A DNA stretch of 10,446 nt from an uncultured Ruminococcus sp. (GCA_902782785.1 CACZOH010000197.1:1-10446), one strand, 5' to 3'; counted from the stretch's first letter, positions 1 through 6,556 are shown. Made by a program: numbers and translations. Notes: generated by a model from the letters alone, not told the origin.

Positions 1-2
1 AC

Positions 3-2036
3 GACAAAGGTCTTTTCGTCTACGATATCGAGGCGGTGAGCGGCGATATGATAATCGAAAACACGGTCCACGGCACAAAAACGGGTGTGACGCTTAAGGA
101 CCTGCCGGAGGCGTCGGACTTTTATCTCACCGTGACGGCCGTCGACAACAACGGCAACAGATCCGCCTCGGAGAGGGTAACGTTCAAAACGTCAACGGAC
201 ACGACGAAGCCGACGCTTGAAAGCGCCGATTTCACCGAAGACGGAAAGATAAAGATCGTTTTCGACACGTTTATGGACAAAGAGCGCGCAGAGGATACGT
301 CGCATTATATGCTGAACTACGGCGGCGAGGTGACCGCGGCATCTCTGGCGGACGACAGAAGAACGGTATTTCTTGACGTTAAGAATACAGACGAAAACAA
401 AGTTTACGTATTGGGCGTCATAGGTCTTACAGATACGAAGTTCAACAAAAACGACACGGGATACGTTGCCGTGACCGTAGAGCGCGATCTTTATATGTCA
501 GTCGACTTTGAGACGGACGAGAACGGCGCGTCCTACACGTCCGGCAAACACGTCGCCACGGTCAAGGAGATAAACGGGACTGCGAAATTCACCCGGGACG
601 GTGCGCAGGGCTCCGCCTTGTCCGTAAGCGGAACGAGCGGCGTTATCGTCGGCGGCGTGGGCTTCTCCTTCCCGGAGAACAGCTCCGTATCGCTCTGGAT
701 AAAAGGCAAAGCGACGGAGGGCTTCAACATCCTGCTTGCAAAAGGACCGAAGGAATCCGGACACTTTGAATTCTATACGCGCTCGGGCGCTTTATGGTGC
801 TACGCGCCGGATATAGGCGATATCGATCTGAAATACAACATAAACAACGGACCGGACGGCTGGCGCAGGCTTGCGTTCGTGCGGCAGGACGGAAAGCTGA
901 CCGTATATGACGGAGGAACGCAGGTGTCGTCTGTACCGTTCCGCGGCGTTATCGCGGAAAAGGATTACGATATGTCCTTCGGCGTTCTGAACGAGGGATC
1001 GCTCGGCTTCGGCGGAAGCATCGACAGCGTGCGTCTGTACCAACGAATTCTGTCACCGGAGGAGCTGTCGGAACCTTCGGACAACAATGCGCCGACCCTG
1101 AAAACAGAGGGAAACGTAATCGGCAAAAAGACGAAAACCGCGTTTTCCCTCGCGGAAAACTCGACGATGAATCTGTGGTTCAGACAGGACAGCGAAAAGA
1201 AGGATTACGCCGTACTTTTTGCAAAATCAAACAAGAACTCAGACAGGCATTTTGAGATATACACGAACGACGGAGCGCTGTATTTCTTTGCACCCGGCGC
1301 GAACAACGGAGCCGCATTCCCGATGAAGGCTGACCTTAACCGGTACATAGGCTCGTGGCATATGCTGACGCTCGTACATAACGAGGGAAAGCTGACCGTT
1401 TATATCGACGGCGGGCAGGTGTTCGATTCGACTGTCAGCTGGGCTGTTGCCGATGAAGAGGATTACAGCTTCTTCGGCAGACTTGTCGAAGGCGGGCTTG
1501 ACTTCCCGGGAAGCATAACCGAGACGGCGTTTGAGGAAAAAGCGCTCAGTCAGAAAGAAATAGAAGCGCTTTACCGTTCAAAGCTCGTCTACCCCGAGAA
1601 ACAGGGCGGTATCGGATTTGAAGCGGATCTGATAGAGCTTGAGCCGAACGAAAGCGCTCCCTCGGGCGTTAAGGTGACGGGAGACGTCGGCTGCACGCTT
1701 ACCGTAAAAGGCGACGCGGCGGCAATCGACGGTTTGACCGTCAACGCGAAAAAAGAGGGAGAAGCGGTGATCTGCGCCTCGTCCGACAGCGGAAAATACA
1801 TAGCCATGACGCTTGTCAGAGTCGCGGAAAAGGCGGAGGAAACGGAGCCTTTGACGGATGAGGTGACAGAGCCCGTCACGACCGAAAAAGAAGAAGATAC
1901 GACCGGCAAGACGGAGGAAAAGACGGACGGTAAAAACGGGTGGGTGATCCCCGTCGTGATAATCGCATCGGTCGCCGTCGCCGCCGTGATCGCGGTCGCC
2001 GCCGTAATGATAACAAAGAAAAAAGCAAAAAAATAA
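3..2036 (+). CDS. LamG-repeat surface protein, C-terminally membrane-anchored (5' partial)
   Basis: The reading frame is open to the left window edge, so this is the C-terminal 677 or so residues of a larger protein; the GTG at 36 is not a believable start because it lies inside an fn3-like domain. In order: end of an fn3-like domain (3-190, with TVTAVDNNGNRS); an Ig-like domain (about 205-480, with FDTFMD resembling SbsA-type Ig domains); a LamG/concanavalin-like domain (about 490-1075); a second, N-terminally shorter LamG-like domain (about 1085-1585), both containing a GKLTVY strand; a small Ig/BIG2-like domain (about 1600-1815); a Glu/Thr-rich linker (about 1830-1940); and a membrane helix starting GWVIPVVII (about 1939-2012) followed by KKKAKK. 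There is no LPXTG motif, so anchoring is by the membrane helix, with the bulk outside the cell. LamG and fn3 modules suggest glycan or protein binding; any catalytic domain would lie upstream. Domain calls are by eye; function is inferred. Confidence 0.85.
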   Translation, partial: DKGLFVYDIEAVSGDMIIENTVHGTKTGVTLKDLPEASDFYLTVTAVDNNGNRSASERVTFKTSTDTTKPTLESADFTEDGKIKIVFDTFMDKERAEDTSHYMLNYGGEVTAASLADDRRTVFLDVKNTDENKVYVLGVIGLTDTKFNKNDTGYVAVTVERDLYMSVDFETDENGASYTSGKHVATVKEINGTAKFTRDGAQGSALSVSGTSGVIVGGVGFSFPENSSVSLWIKGKATEGFNILLAKGPKESGHFEFYTRSGALWCYAPDIGDIDLKYNINNGPDGWRRLAFVRQDGKLTVYDGGTQVSSVPFRGVIAEKDYDMSFGVLNEGSLGFGGSIDSVRLYQRILSPEELSEPSDNNAPTLKTEGNVIGKKTKTAFSLAENSTMNLWFRQDSEKKDYAVLFAKSNKNSDRHFEIYTNDGALYFFAPGANNGAAFPMKADLNRYIGSWHMLTLVHNEGKLTVYIDGGQVFDSTVSWAVADEEDYSFFGRLVEGGLDFPGSITETAFEEKALSQKEIEALYRSKLVYPEKQGGIGFEADLIELEPNESAPSGVKVTGDVGCTLTVKGDAAAIDGLTVNAKKEGEAVICASSDSGKYIAMTLVRVAEKAEETEPLTDEVTEPVTTEKEEDTTGKTEEKTDGKNGWVIPVVIIASVAVAAVIAVAAVMITKKKAKK

Positions 2037-2066
2037 AAACGGATTTTGCAAAACTGCAGATCCATC

Positions 2067-2072
2067 GGGGGA
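2067..2072 (+). promoter_or_regulatory. Shine-Dalgarno site fixing the dockerin-EEP start
   Basis: GGGGGA lies 6 nt before the ATG at 2079. It supports that ATG over the in-frame TTG at 2046, which would put 11 polar residues ahead of the signal peptide. Confidence 0.6.
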
Positions 2073-2078
2073 CGTCTT

Positions 2079-3227
2079 ATGAAAAGGTTTATTTCAGCAG
2101 TTTTACTTCTTTCAATGATCGCCGCCGTACTGTTCGGCGTATCCGTCTCAGCTACAGGCATCAGGGGCGACGTTAACGGCGACGGGTCTGTTAACAACAA
2201 GGACGTGGTCGCGCTTTTCAGATTCGTCAGCGAGGTTGAGATCACGGTGACGGAGGAAAACTGCGACGTAAACGGTGACAGTGCGATAAACAACAAGGAC
2301 GTCACCGTACTGTTCAGGCTCGTCAGCGGCGTAAGCGAAGCGCTTGATCTGAGACTTTTACAGTTCAACGTACAGACGGAAAACGGAACGTCCACGCCGT
2401 TTGGTACGAGGGCGGGAATGTACCGCAAATTTGTCGACGAGATAAAGCCCGACGTCGTCGGTATGCAGGAGGTCACGGTAAACTGGCGCAGATATCTTGA
2501 CAGCACGGTTTTCGGCGACGGATATGCAAGTATAGGCGAGCCGCGCACCCGCGGCGGCGAGGCAAACCCGATCTACTACCGCAAGGATAAATTTGAATTC
2601 ATAGACGGCGGTACGTTCTGGCTGTCCGACACTCCCGACGTCGCGGGCTCATATCTGGAAGGAGTAAACTATCCGAGGATCTGCACCTGGGTGATATTGA
2701 AGGACAGAGCCTCCGGCATACGGTTCATCCACCTGAACACGCATCTTGACCACAACGGAAACAACGACAGCACGACAGGCAACAACATCCGCAAGGCGCA
2801 GATGAGCGTCATAATCAGATTTGCGCAGCAATACGTCGGTATGCCCATGTTTCTGTCGGGCGACCTGAACAACAGGCGGACGACGAGCAAAAACAAGACG
2901 TACGCGCTGATAAAGCACATAACGGGAGAGTCAAAATACAAATACGCGGACGGAGAGGAGCTTATGCTCTGCCTTGCCGACTCGCGTCTTGACGCGGAAA
3001 AGACGATGCCGGACGACAGAATAGCGACGATGACGAAATACTTTGACGAAAGCAGTACGTCATACGAGCCGGCGCGCGAGCCGATAGACTATATCTTCTA
3101 CGATCCGATAACGACAAAGGCGCTGACGTACGAGACGTTTCTGATCAAGGAGAACGGCAGTTATATCTCCGACCATCTCCCCGTATTCGCGACCTTCCGT
3201 ATCGGCAAAAAAGCGGAAACGGAATAA
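2079..3227 (+). CDS. Secreted dockerin-EEP (endonuclease/exonuclease/phosphatase) family protein
   Basis: A 382-residue protein starting at the ATG at 2079. Residues 1-25 form a signal peptide (MKRF, hydrophobic core, likely cleavage near SVSA). Residues 30-84 hold two dockerin type I calcium-binding repeats (DVNGDGSVNNKD and DVNGDSAINNKD, each followed by a VxxLFR helix). Residues 91-376 are an EEP domain with the expected metal and catalytic positions: N97 (QFNVQ), E131 (GMQEV), H222 (NTHLDH), D262/N264 (GDLN), D337 (IDYIF) and D365/H366 (SDH). EEP enzymes cleave phosphodiester or phosphoester bonds in nucleic acids, phosphoinositides, sphingomyelin or related substrates; the substrate here cannot be read from sequence. 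The dockerin implies docking to a cohesin on a scaffold or cell surface. It follows the LamG gene by 42 nt with no clear terminator between, so cotranscription is possible. An N-terminal dockerin on an EEP enzyme is less usual than a C-terminal dockerin on a glycoside hydrolase. Confidence 0.9.
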   Translation: MKRFISAVLLLSMIAAVLFGVSVSATGIRGDVNGDGSVNNKDVVALFRFVSEVEITVTEENCDVNGDSAINNKDVTVLFRLVSGVSEALDLRLLQFNVQTENGTSTPFGTRAGMYRKFVDEIKPDVVGMQEVTVNWRRYLDSTVFGDGYASIGEPRTRGGEANPIYYRKDKFEFIDGGTFWLSDTPDVAGSYLEGVNYPRICTWVILKDRASGIRFIHLNTHLDHNGNNDSTTGNNIRKAQMSVIIRFAQQYVGMPMFLSGDLNNRRTTSKNKTYALIKHITGESKYKYADGEELMLCLADSRLDAEKTMPDDRIATMTKYFDESSTSYEPAREPIDYIFYDPITTKALTYETFLIKENGSYISDHLPVFATFRIGKKAETE

Positions 3228-3232
3228 ACCTG

Positions 3233-3252
3233 CGATTCAAATCGGGCTTTTT
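3233..3252 (+). terminator. Weak candidate terminator after the dockerin-EEP gene
   Basis: A 5-bp inverted repeat CGATT/AATCG (3233-3237 and 3240-3244), effectively a tetraloop hairpin, is followed by GGC and five T (3248-3252), just after the stop codon. The short stem makes it a weak call. Confidence 0.3.
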
Positions 3253-3368
3253 ACGCCGCGGCGGTCTGATATCTTTCATGCGATCTCTTTCGCCTGTTCC
3301 GCCGCCGGTCTTTTCCGTACAAAAGATACCTGTTACGCATTTTTAACATTCACTTTACGTAATCCGCA
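3253..3368. other. Intergenic spacer with long-loop inverted repeat
   Basis: No coding gene is seen here. GCGGCGG (3258-3264) can pair with CCGCCGC (3299-3305) across a 34-nt loop, followed shortly by TCTTTT, which may be a second element of the transcription stop after the dockerin-EEP gene. The rest is unremarkable, becoming AT-rich toward the promoters. Confidence 0.3.
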
Positions 3369-3396
3369 TTGAAAATTGCCGATATTGCCGTATAAT
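3369..3396 (+). promoter_or_regulatory. Upstream promoter P1 of the leader-peptide operon
   Basis: TTGAAA (3369-3374), a 16-bp spacer and TATAAT (3391-3396) make a near-consensus vegetative promoter about 90 nt before the first precursor start. Confidence 0.6.
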
Positions 3397-3422
3397 AAAT
3401 CGTATAATGTGAAGAGTATATA

Positions 3423-3451
3423 TTGATTTTTTTGAAAAACCCTGCTATAAT
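3423..3451 (+). promoter_or_regulatory. Proximal promoter P2 of the leader-peptide operon
   Basis: TTGATT (3423-3428), a 17-bp spacer and TATAAT (3446-3451), with an extended -10 (TGC directly before TATAAT). Transcription would begin near 3458, giving a leader of under 30 nt before the GGAGGAG Shine-Dalgarno at 3473-3479. Two strong promoters in tandem fit a highly expressed small peptide operon. Confidence 0.7.
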
Positions 3452-3485
3452 ATAAGGGCGGAAACAAAAAACGGAGGAGATACAG

Positions 3486-3878
3486 ATGGATGAGAAAAAA
3501 GCGATAGAATTCTTCAACAGCATTTATGAAATGCTGAACGAGGAGCAGAAGGCGAAGGCGCAGAAATGCGAGACCGCTGAGGAATTTCTCGGGATAGCGG
3601 GAGACGCCGGAGTATCTCTGCCCGACGGTCTTCTTGACGGTATTTCAGGCGGTATTTATATGAATCAGGATTCAAACGCACCGAATCTGACAGCCGGTAT
3701 GTCGATAATCGGCGCCGATGTCAAACGGCCGAAATACCCCATGGCAAATGATCCCGGGCAATCCGCGGAAGCCGTCAGATACGCAGATGTGTCTATACCG
3801 GTAACCGGCACCGCGGTCAAGTCAAGCTTTACCGCTGCAAAGACGCTCTGGGGTCAAACCACTTTAAAGAAACTGTAA
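3486..3878 (+). CDS. Nif11-like Gly-Gly leader precursor peptide, unrepeated core
   Basis: A 130-residue protein with a GGAGGAG site 6 nt before its ATG. Residues 1-56 form a charged, amphipathic leader containing AEEFLGIAGDAGV, then LPDGLLDGISGG, matching the pattern of Nif11-like/NHLP leaders that end in a double glycine where a C39-type peptidase cleaves. Its leader is identical in length to that of the next gene and matches it at 24 of 56 positions, including a Cys at position 28. The 74-residue tail (57-130) has no Cys, is rich in Ala, Ser, Thr, Val and Pro, and shows no internal repeat. By analogy it is a natural-product (RiPP-type) or bacteriocin-like precursor, but no modification enzyme or export peptidase is nearby, and an unmodified secreted peptide is equally possible. 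The leader call is firm by pattern; the fate of the tail is unknown. Confidence 0.75.
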   Translation: MDEKKAIEFFNSIYEMLNEEQKAKAQKCETAEEFLGIAGDAGVSLPDGLLDGISGGIYMNQDSNAPNLTAGMSIIGADVKRPKYPMANDPGQSAEAVRYADVSIPVTGTAVKSSFTAAKTLWGQTTLKKL

Positions 3879-3899
3879 TTTAAAAATTTTTATATTTAA

Positions 3900-3905
3900 A
3901 AGGAG
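3900..3905 (+). promoter_or_regulatory. Ribosome binding site of the second precursor
   Basis: AAGGAG lies 9 nt before the ATG at 3915. The 36-nt spacer between the two precursor genes is AT-rich, has no hairpin and no promoter better than those upstream, so the genes are probably cotranscribed with separate translation starts. Confidence 0.6.
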
Positions 3906-3914
3906 AATACAGAA

Positions 3915-4355
3915 ATGGAAGAAAAAAAGATTCTTGAAATGGCAAAAAAGATATACGAGAACATGACCGACGATCAGAAAAAAAGAGCGGTCGAGTGCAA
4001 TACCGCCGAGGATTTTATGGCGATAGTCGAAAACGAAGGCGTCGAGATACCTGACGAGATGTTTGACGACGTTGCCGGCGGCGTTGCTTTCAACGCAAAC
4101 ACGCTCAACTCGGCTATGACTAACACCTCAACGATCAACTCCTCCACGCTCAATCAGTCTACGCTCAATCAGTCTACGCTCAATTCAAACAATCTGAATG
4201 CGGCGGCGTTCAACTCAAACACCCTGAACACCGCGGGGATCAATCAGTCCGTACTCAATACCAACACGCTGAATGCCTCGGCGCTCAACACAAACACTCT
4301 GAACGCTTCCAAATTCGGCACCGCTCTGCTTTCGAGTCTCAATTTACACAAATAA
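3915..4355 (+). CDS. Nif11-like Gly-Gly leader precursor with tandem Asn pentapeptide core
   Basis: A 146-residue protein. Residues 1-56 are a leader paralogous to the preceding gene (TAEDFMAIVENEGVEIPDE, ending DDVAGG). The 90-residue tail is almost wholly a five-residue repeat: residues 59-133 read as 15 consecutive units, each with Asn in second place. First place is Leu, Ile or Phe in 14 units and Thr in one; places three and four are small or polar (Ala, Ser, Thr, Gln, Asn); place five is Thr in eight. The tail ends GTALLSSLNLHK and has no Cys, so thioether lanthionines are excluded. Two readings fit: a RiPP-type core with regularly spaced Asn available for modification, or a pentapeptide-repeat-like beta-solenoid carried on an export leader. 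The spacing resembles pentapeptide-repeat proteins, but Asn follows rather than precedes the hydrophobic residue. No processing gene is adjacent. Confidence 0.8.
   Translation: MEEKKILEMAKKIYENMTDDQKKRAVECNTAEDFMAIVENEGVEIPDEMFDDVAGGVAFNANTLNSAMTNTSTINSSTLNQSTLNQSTLNSNNLNAAAFNSNTLNTAGINQSVLNTNTLNASALNTNTLNASKFGTALLSSLNLHK
4089..4313 (+). repeat. 15-unit, 15-bp coding tandem repeat ([LIF]-N-x-x-x)
   Basis: Fifteen in-frame 15-bp units within the second precursor. ACGCTCAATCAGTCT is perfect twice (4146-4160 and 4161-4175) and starts a third time at 4176, suggesting recent duplication; a diverged two-unit repeat (LNTNTLNAS twice, about 4254-4310) suggests older growth in steps of ten residues. 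Confidence 0.9.
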
Positions 4356-4370
4356 AAACAACAATAAAAG

Positions 4371-4416
4371 TCCGGGAAACAGGCGGCGCTTAAGACCGCC
4401 CGTTTCCCGGATTTTT
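4371..4416 (+). terminator. Strong intrinsic terminator of the leader-peptide operon
   Basis: TCCGGGAAAC (4371-4380) pairs perfectly with GTTTCCCGGA (4402-4411); inside it, after one A/C mismatch, GGCGG (4382-4386) pairs with CCGCC (4396-4400) around a 9-nt loop. TTTTT follows at 4412-4416. On the opposite strand the stem is followed by CTTTTATT, so it may also stop the convergent esterase gene. Confidence 0.9.
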
Positions 4417-4433
4417 GTCGGTTTTGCAGTAAT

Positions 4434-5282
4434 TCAGATCCTTACCGTATCGGCAAAAAGATGGCCGAGCTTTATCACGCAGTCTGAATCATAGTGATAT
4501 ATATCAGGCTCCTCGGGCTCGTTTTCCGTTGTGAGCTTTGCTTCTATCGTATCTATATACACGCAGTTTCCGTGAGTCTCCGCGTACTTTCTCTTCTCTT
4601 CGTTAAGCTCCCTGTAAAACGGCCATACCCGGCTTATACCCGCGTCCGCGAAAACGCAGTTTACGGTATATTCCGGAAACGCGTTTTTGAATCCGTTTAT
4701 CATCGCGTCGTACCGCCCGGCGTACGCCGCCGTGTGAGCGGGATCGCACCCGTCAGCCTCGCCCTGCATCCAGCAGAACGATATGATCCGGGGAGCAAGC
4801 CCCTCAGCTTCAAGCGCTTTTACGCTTTCATCCGTTATTTTTATAAGCTCGTTATAGCACCAGCTCGCGCGTATCGGCATCCCCGCCTCAAGACTTCTTA
4901 TCATATGCTCGTACTGATCTGCATAAGAGCCGGCGTCGTATCCGTCGCAGGCGGGCGGGAGCCAGTCGCGGTAAAGGGACGTTCCTCCGAACGCGCATTT
5001 TACTATATAAAACTCCTCTCCCGGATACTTTTCGTCAAGCGCGTCCGCTATGCCGAGCTCCGGTCCTACCGTATATTTCGATACCTCCGTACAGCCGACG
5101 GTCGTGTTTACGAATCCCCCGCTTTTCTTATCGTGCGAAAAGTAGTTTATTTTTATGTTCGGGTATCCGTCAAGCCATTCCTTGACTTTTTCGTCCTTAA
5201 AATGCTTTGACAGATACTTTACGTGTCCCACGCCCACGGCGTTTGACTGTCCTGCTAAAATTATGATCTTTGCTTTTTTCAT
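4434..5282 (-). CDS. Cytoplasmic SGNH hydrolase, SASA/DUF303-type carbohydrate esterase
   Basis: A 282-residue protein with the block motifs of the sialate O-acetylesterase-like (SASA) branch of SGNH hydrolases: LAGQSNAVG with nucleophile Ser13, GPELG (73-77), CAFGGTSLY with the oxyanion-hole Gly (96-104), WMQGEADG (171-178), and DIYHYDS giving the catalytic Asp260 and His263 in DxxH form. The family removes acetyl groups from sugars (sialic acid, xylan and related glycans); the actual substrate is not determined. It begins MKKAKIIILAGQSN, with the catalytic block starting at residue 10, so there is no signal peptide and it should act on imported sugars. Its Shine-Dalgarno is poor (purine-rich, no clear GGAGG). 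It sits 30 nt beyond the hairpin that ends the upstream operon, so its own promoter is not obvious and expression may rely on readthrough. Confidence 0.88.
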   Translation of the reverse strand: MKKAKIIILAGQSNAVGVGHVKYLSKHFKDEKVKEWLDGYPNIKINYFSHDKKSGGFVNTTVGCTEVSKYTVGPELGIADALDEKYPGEEFYIVKCAFGGTSLYRDWLPPACDGYDAGSYADQYEHMIRSLEAGMPIRASWCYNELIKITDESVKALEAEGLAPRIISFCWMQGEADGCDPAHTAAYAGRYDAMINGFKNAFPEYTVNCVFADAGISRVWPFYRELNEEKRKYAETHGNCVYIDTIEAKLTTENEPEEPDIYHYDSDCVIKLGHLFADTVRI

Positions 5283-5312
5283 TTTTTTCTTCTTTCTTTA
5301 TTATCTAAAACA

Positions 5313-5336
5313 GGATCGCCGTTTTTACGGCGATCC
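5313..5336 (-). terminator. Hairpin terminator after the Thr-Pro linker protein gene
   Basis: GGATCGCCG (5313-5321) and CGGCGATCC (5328-5336) form a perfect 9-bp stem with a 6-nt loop. On the minus strand it is followed by TGTTTTAG, an imperfect T tract, so termination may be partial and let transcription reach the esterase gene. Confidence 0.7.
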
Positions 5337-5345
5337 CTTATATTT

Positions 5346-6518
5346 TTACGACGCCGGCTTGAATATGACAGCCTTTGACGGCTCTCCGTTTTCATCGACC
5401 ACGGTATAGTCGTATAATTCCATACCGATCTCGTCCTTCATCTCTGACGCTTTGACTTCCTTGACCGCGGGATCGCCGTTTTCGTCATAGAGCTGATTGC
5501 CGTTTTCATCCTTTGCATACACGTAGTACGACAGGATATCGCACGCCGCGCATTCTCCGCCCGTGACGGTTATCGGAGACTTCATATATATCGCCGTCGG
5601 AAGCGTGGTGCGGCTTATGATAATGGCGGCTGTGCTGCCGTATATCTCGACCGTCGCGGACTCGTCTATCATGACCGCGGACGGGCTTTCCTCACATTCG
5701 AGCCACAGACCCGCGCCGAGGGACGATCTGCCGTTTGAGTTCAGCTTAAGTGTGCCGGAGCCCGTAAACGTTACGGAGCCGCCGTACATTGCGCCCCAAA
5801 GCCTGATATAAGCAAGATCGTTGTCGCCTACAAGCTCTATCTTGAAGCCGTTGCCCATAAGGTTCGTGTCGATATATGTTCCGTAGAAATTTGTGAGCGT
5901 CAGCGTGTTCGTCGCCTTGTCGTACGAGGCGCCCTCTACCGTTTTCAGCTTGAACGACGACATATCCGTATAGACCGTGCCGGCTAAAATATACGCGCCG
6001 TCTATGCAGATATACTCCTCCGAGCCCGCGCCGGACCAGGCGTATTTGCCTGCGAAATCGGGATCGAGGTTAGGCAGCACGGGGAACGCCGATACGGTGG
6101 GAGTCGAAGGCGTCGTCGGCGTTGTAGGCGTTGTAGGCGTCGTCGGTGTTGTAGGCGTCGTCGGAGTAGTGGGTGTGGTCGGCGTGGCCGGCGATGAGCT
6201 GCCTGACGCCATCAAAAAGTCCTTGCCGAGCAGATCCACGTTCATTGACGCAAAAAGCAGCGATATGACCGCAACAACGGAAGCCATTGGTATAAAAAGC
6301 AGTTTTTTCTTTATTTCGTGTCTTGACTTTACCGCTTTGCTCTTTTGTATTATCACCGCGTCGCCGTCGAATTCCGGCGCTCTTTCACGGAATACAGGCG
6401 GTTCGGAATACTCGGGACATTTGCTTTCGTATTCGGGTGCGTACGTATATTCGCCCGCTCTTCCCCCGAATTCAAGCCCGGGATCGAAGCGGTATTCGTC
6501 ATCTTTATTACGGCGCAA
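5346..6518 (-). CDS. Single-pass membrane protein with Thr-Thr-Pro linker and beta-rich extracellular domain
   Basis: A 390-residue protein that starts at a TTG at 6518, supported by a near-perfect Shine-Dalgarno 6 nt away. Layout: a charged cytoplasmic N terminus rich in Tyr, Pro and Glu (1-72); one membrane helix (about 73-91, LLFIPMASVVAVISLLFA); a low-complexity TTP linker (about 110-141); and an extracellular domain (150-390) with short beta strands such as GASYDKATNTLTLTN, KIELVGDND and GSVTFTGSGTLKLN, which resembles the right-handed beta-helix/carbohydrate-binding-like domains common in Clostridia surface proteins. No catalytic motif is seen. Two DENG segments near the C terminus (337-340, 345-348) lie in a hydrophilic loop. 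It lies 38 nt downstream of the MscS gene, in the same operon. The topology is well supported; ligand and role are unknown. Confidence 0.8.
   Translation of the reverse strand: MRRNKDDEYRFDPGLEFGGRAGEYTYAPEYESKCPEYSEPPVFRERAPEFDGDAVIIQKSKAVKSRHEIKKKLLFIPMASVVAVISLLFASMNVDLLGKDFLMASGSSSPATPTTPTTPTTPTTPTTPTTPTTPTTPSTPTVSAFPVLPNLDPDFAGKYAWSGAGSEEYICIDGAYILAGTVYTDMSSFKLKTVEGASYDKATNTLTLTNFYGTYIDTNLMGNGFKIELVGDNDLAYIRLWGAMYGGSVTFTGSGTLKLNSNGRSSLGAGLWLECEESPSAVMIDESATVEIYGSTAAIIISRTTLPTAIYMKSPITVTGGECAACDILSYYVYAKDENGNQLYDENGDPAVKEVKASEMKDEIGMELYDYTVVDENGEPSKAVIFKPAS
6103..6189 (-). repeat. Degenerate 9-bp repeat encoding the Thr-Thr-Pro linker
   Basis: About nine 9-bp units (plus-strand variants of GTCGTCGGC and GTTGTAGGC) encode the TTP/STP tract. 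Synonymous positions vary between units, so the amino-acid pattern seems selected rather than freshly slipped. Confidence 0.85.
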
Positions 6519-6524
6519 AGAGTC

Positions 6525-6532
6525 TCACCTCC
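6525..6532 (-). promoter_or_regulatory. Consensus Shine-Dalgarno that fixes a TTG start
   Basis: On the minus strand GGAGGTGA lies 6 nt before TTG at 6518-6516. No ATG or GTG in frame is as well placed, so TTG is the likely initiator. Confidence 0.8.
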
Positions 6533-6556
6533 CCTCTTACAGGATACCCTGTCATC

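Noticed and set aside
1578..2548. Long open frames on the minus strand under the LamG and dockerin genes
   Set aside because: They overlap convincing plus-strand genes, have low-complexity Ser/Thr or His/Asp compositions, and lack ribosome sites or recognisable domains; they are codon-bias shadows.
3360..3385. Motility (sigma-28) promoter
   Set aside because: GCCGATAT fits the -10, but the -35 is only TAAT at 14-nt spacing and a vegetative promoter overlaps it; not enough to call it separately.
4089..4313. Repeat array as a CRISPR-like element
   Set aside because: Fifteen-base coding units without unique spacers, in frame with a Gly-Gly leader gene, so it is a protein repeat.
3486..4355. 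Lanthipeptide precursors
   Set aside because: Neither tail contains Cys, so thioether rings cannot form, and no LanM-like enzyme is adjacent.
6103..6189. Possible CRISPR or minisatellite from the regular repeat
   Set aside because: The 9-bp units are contiguous, have no spacers and are in frame with a Thr-Pro linker.
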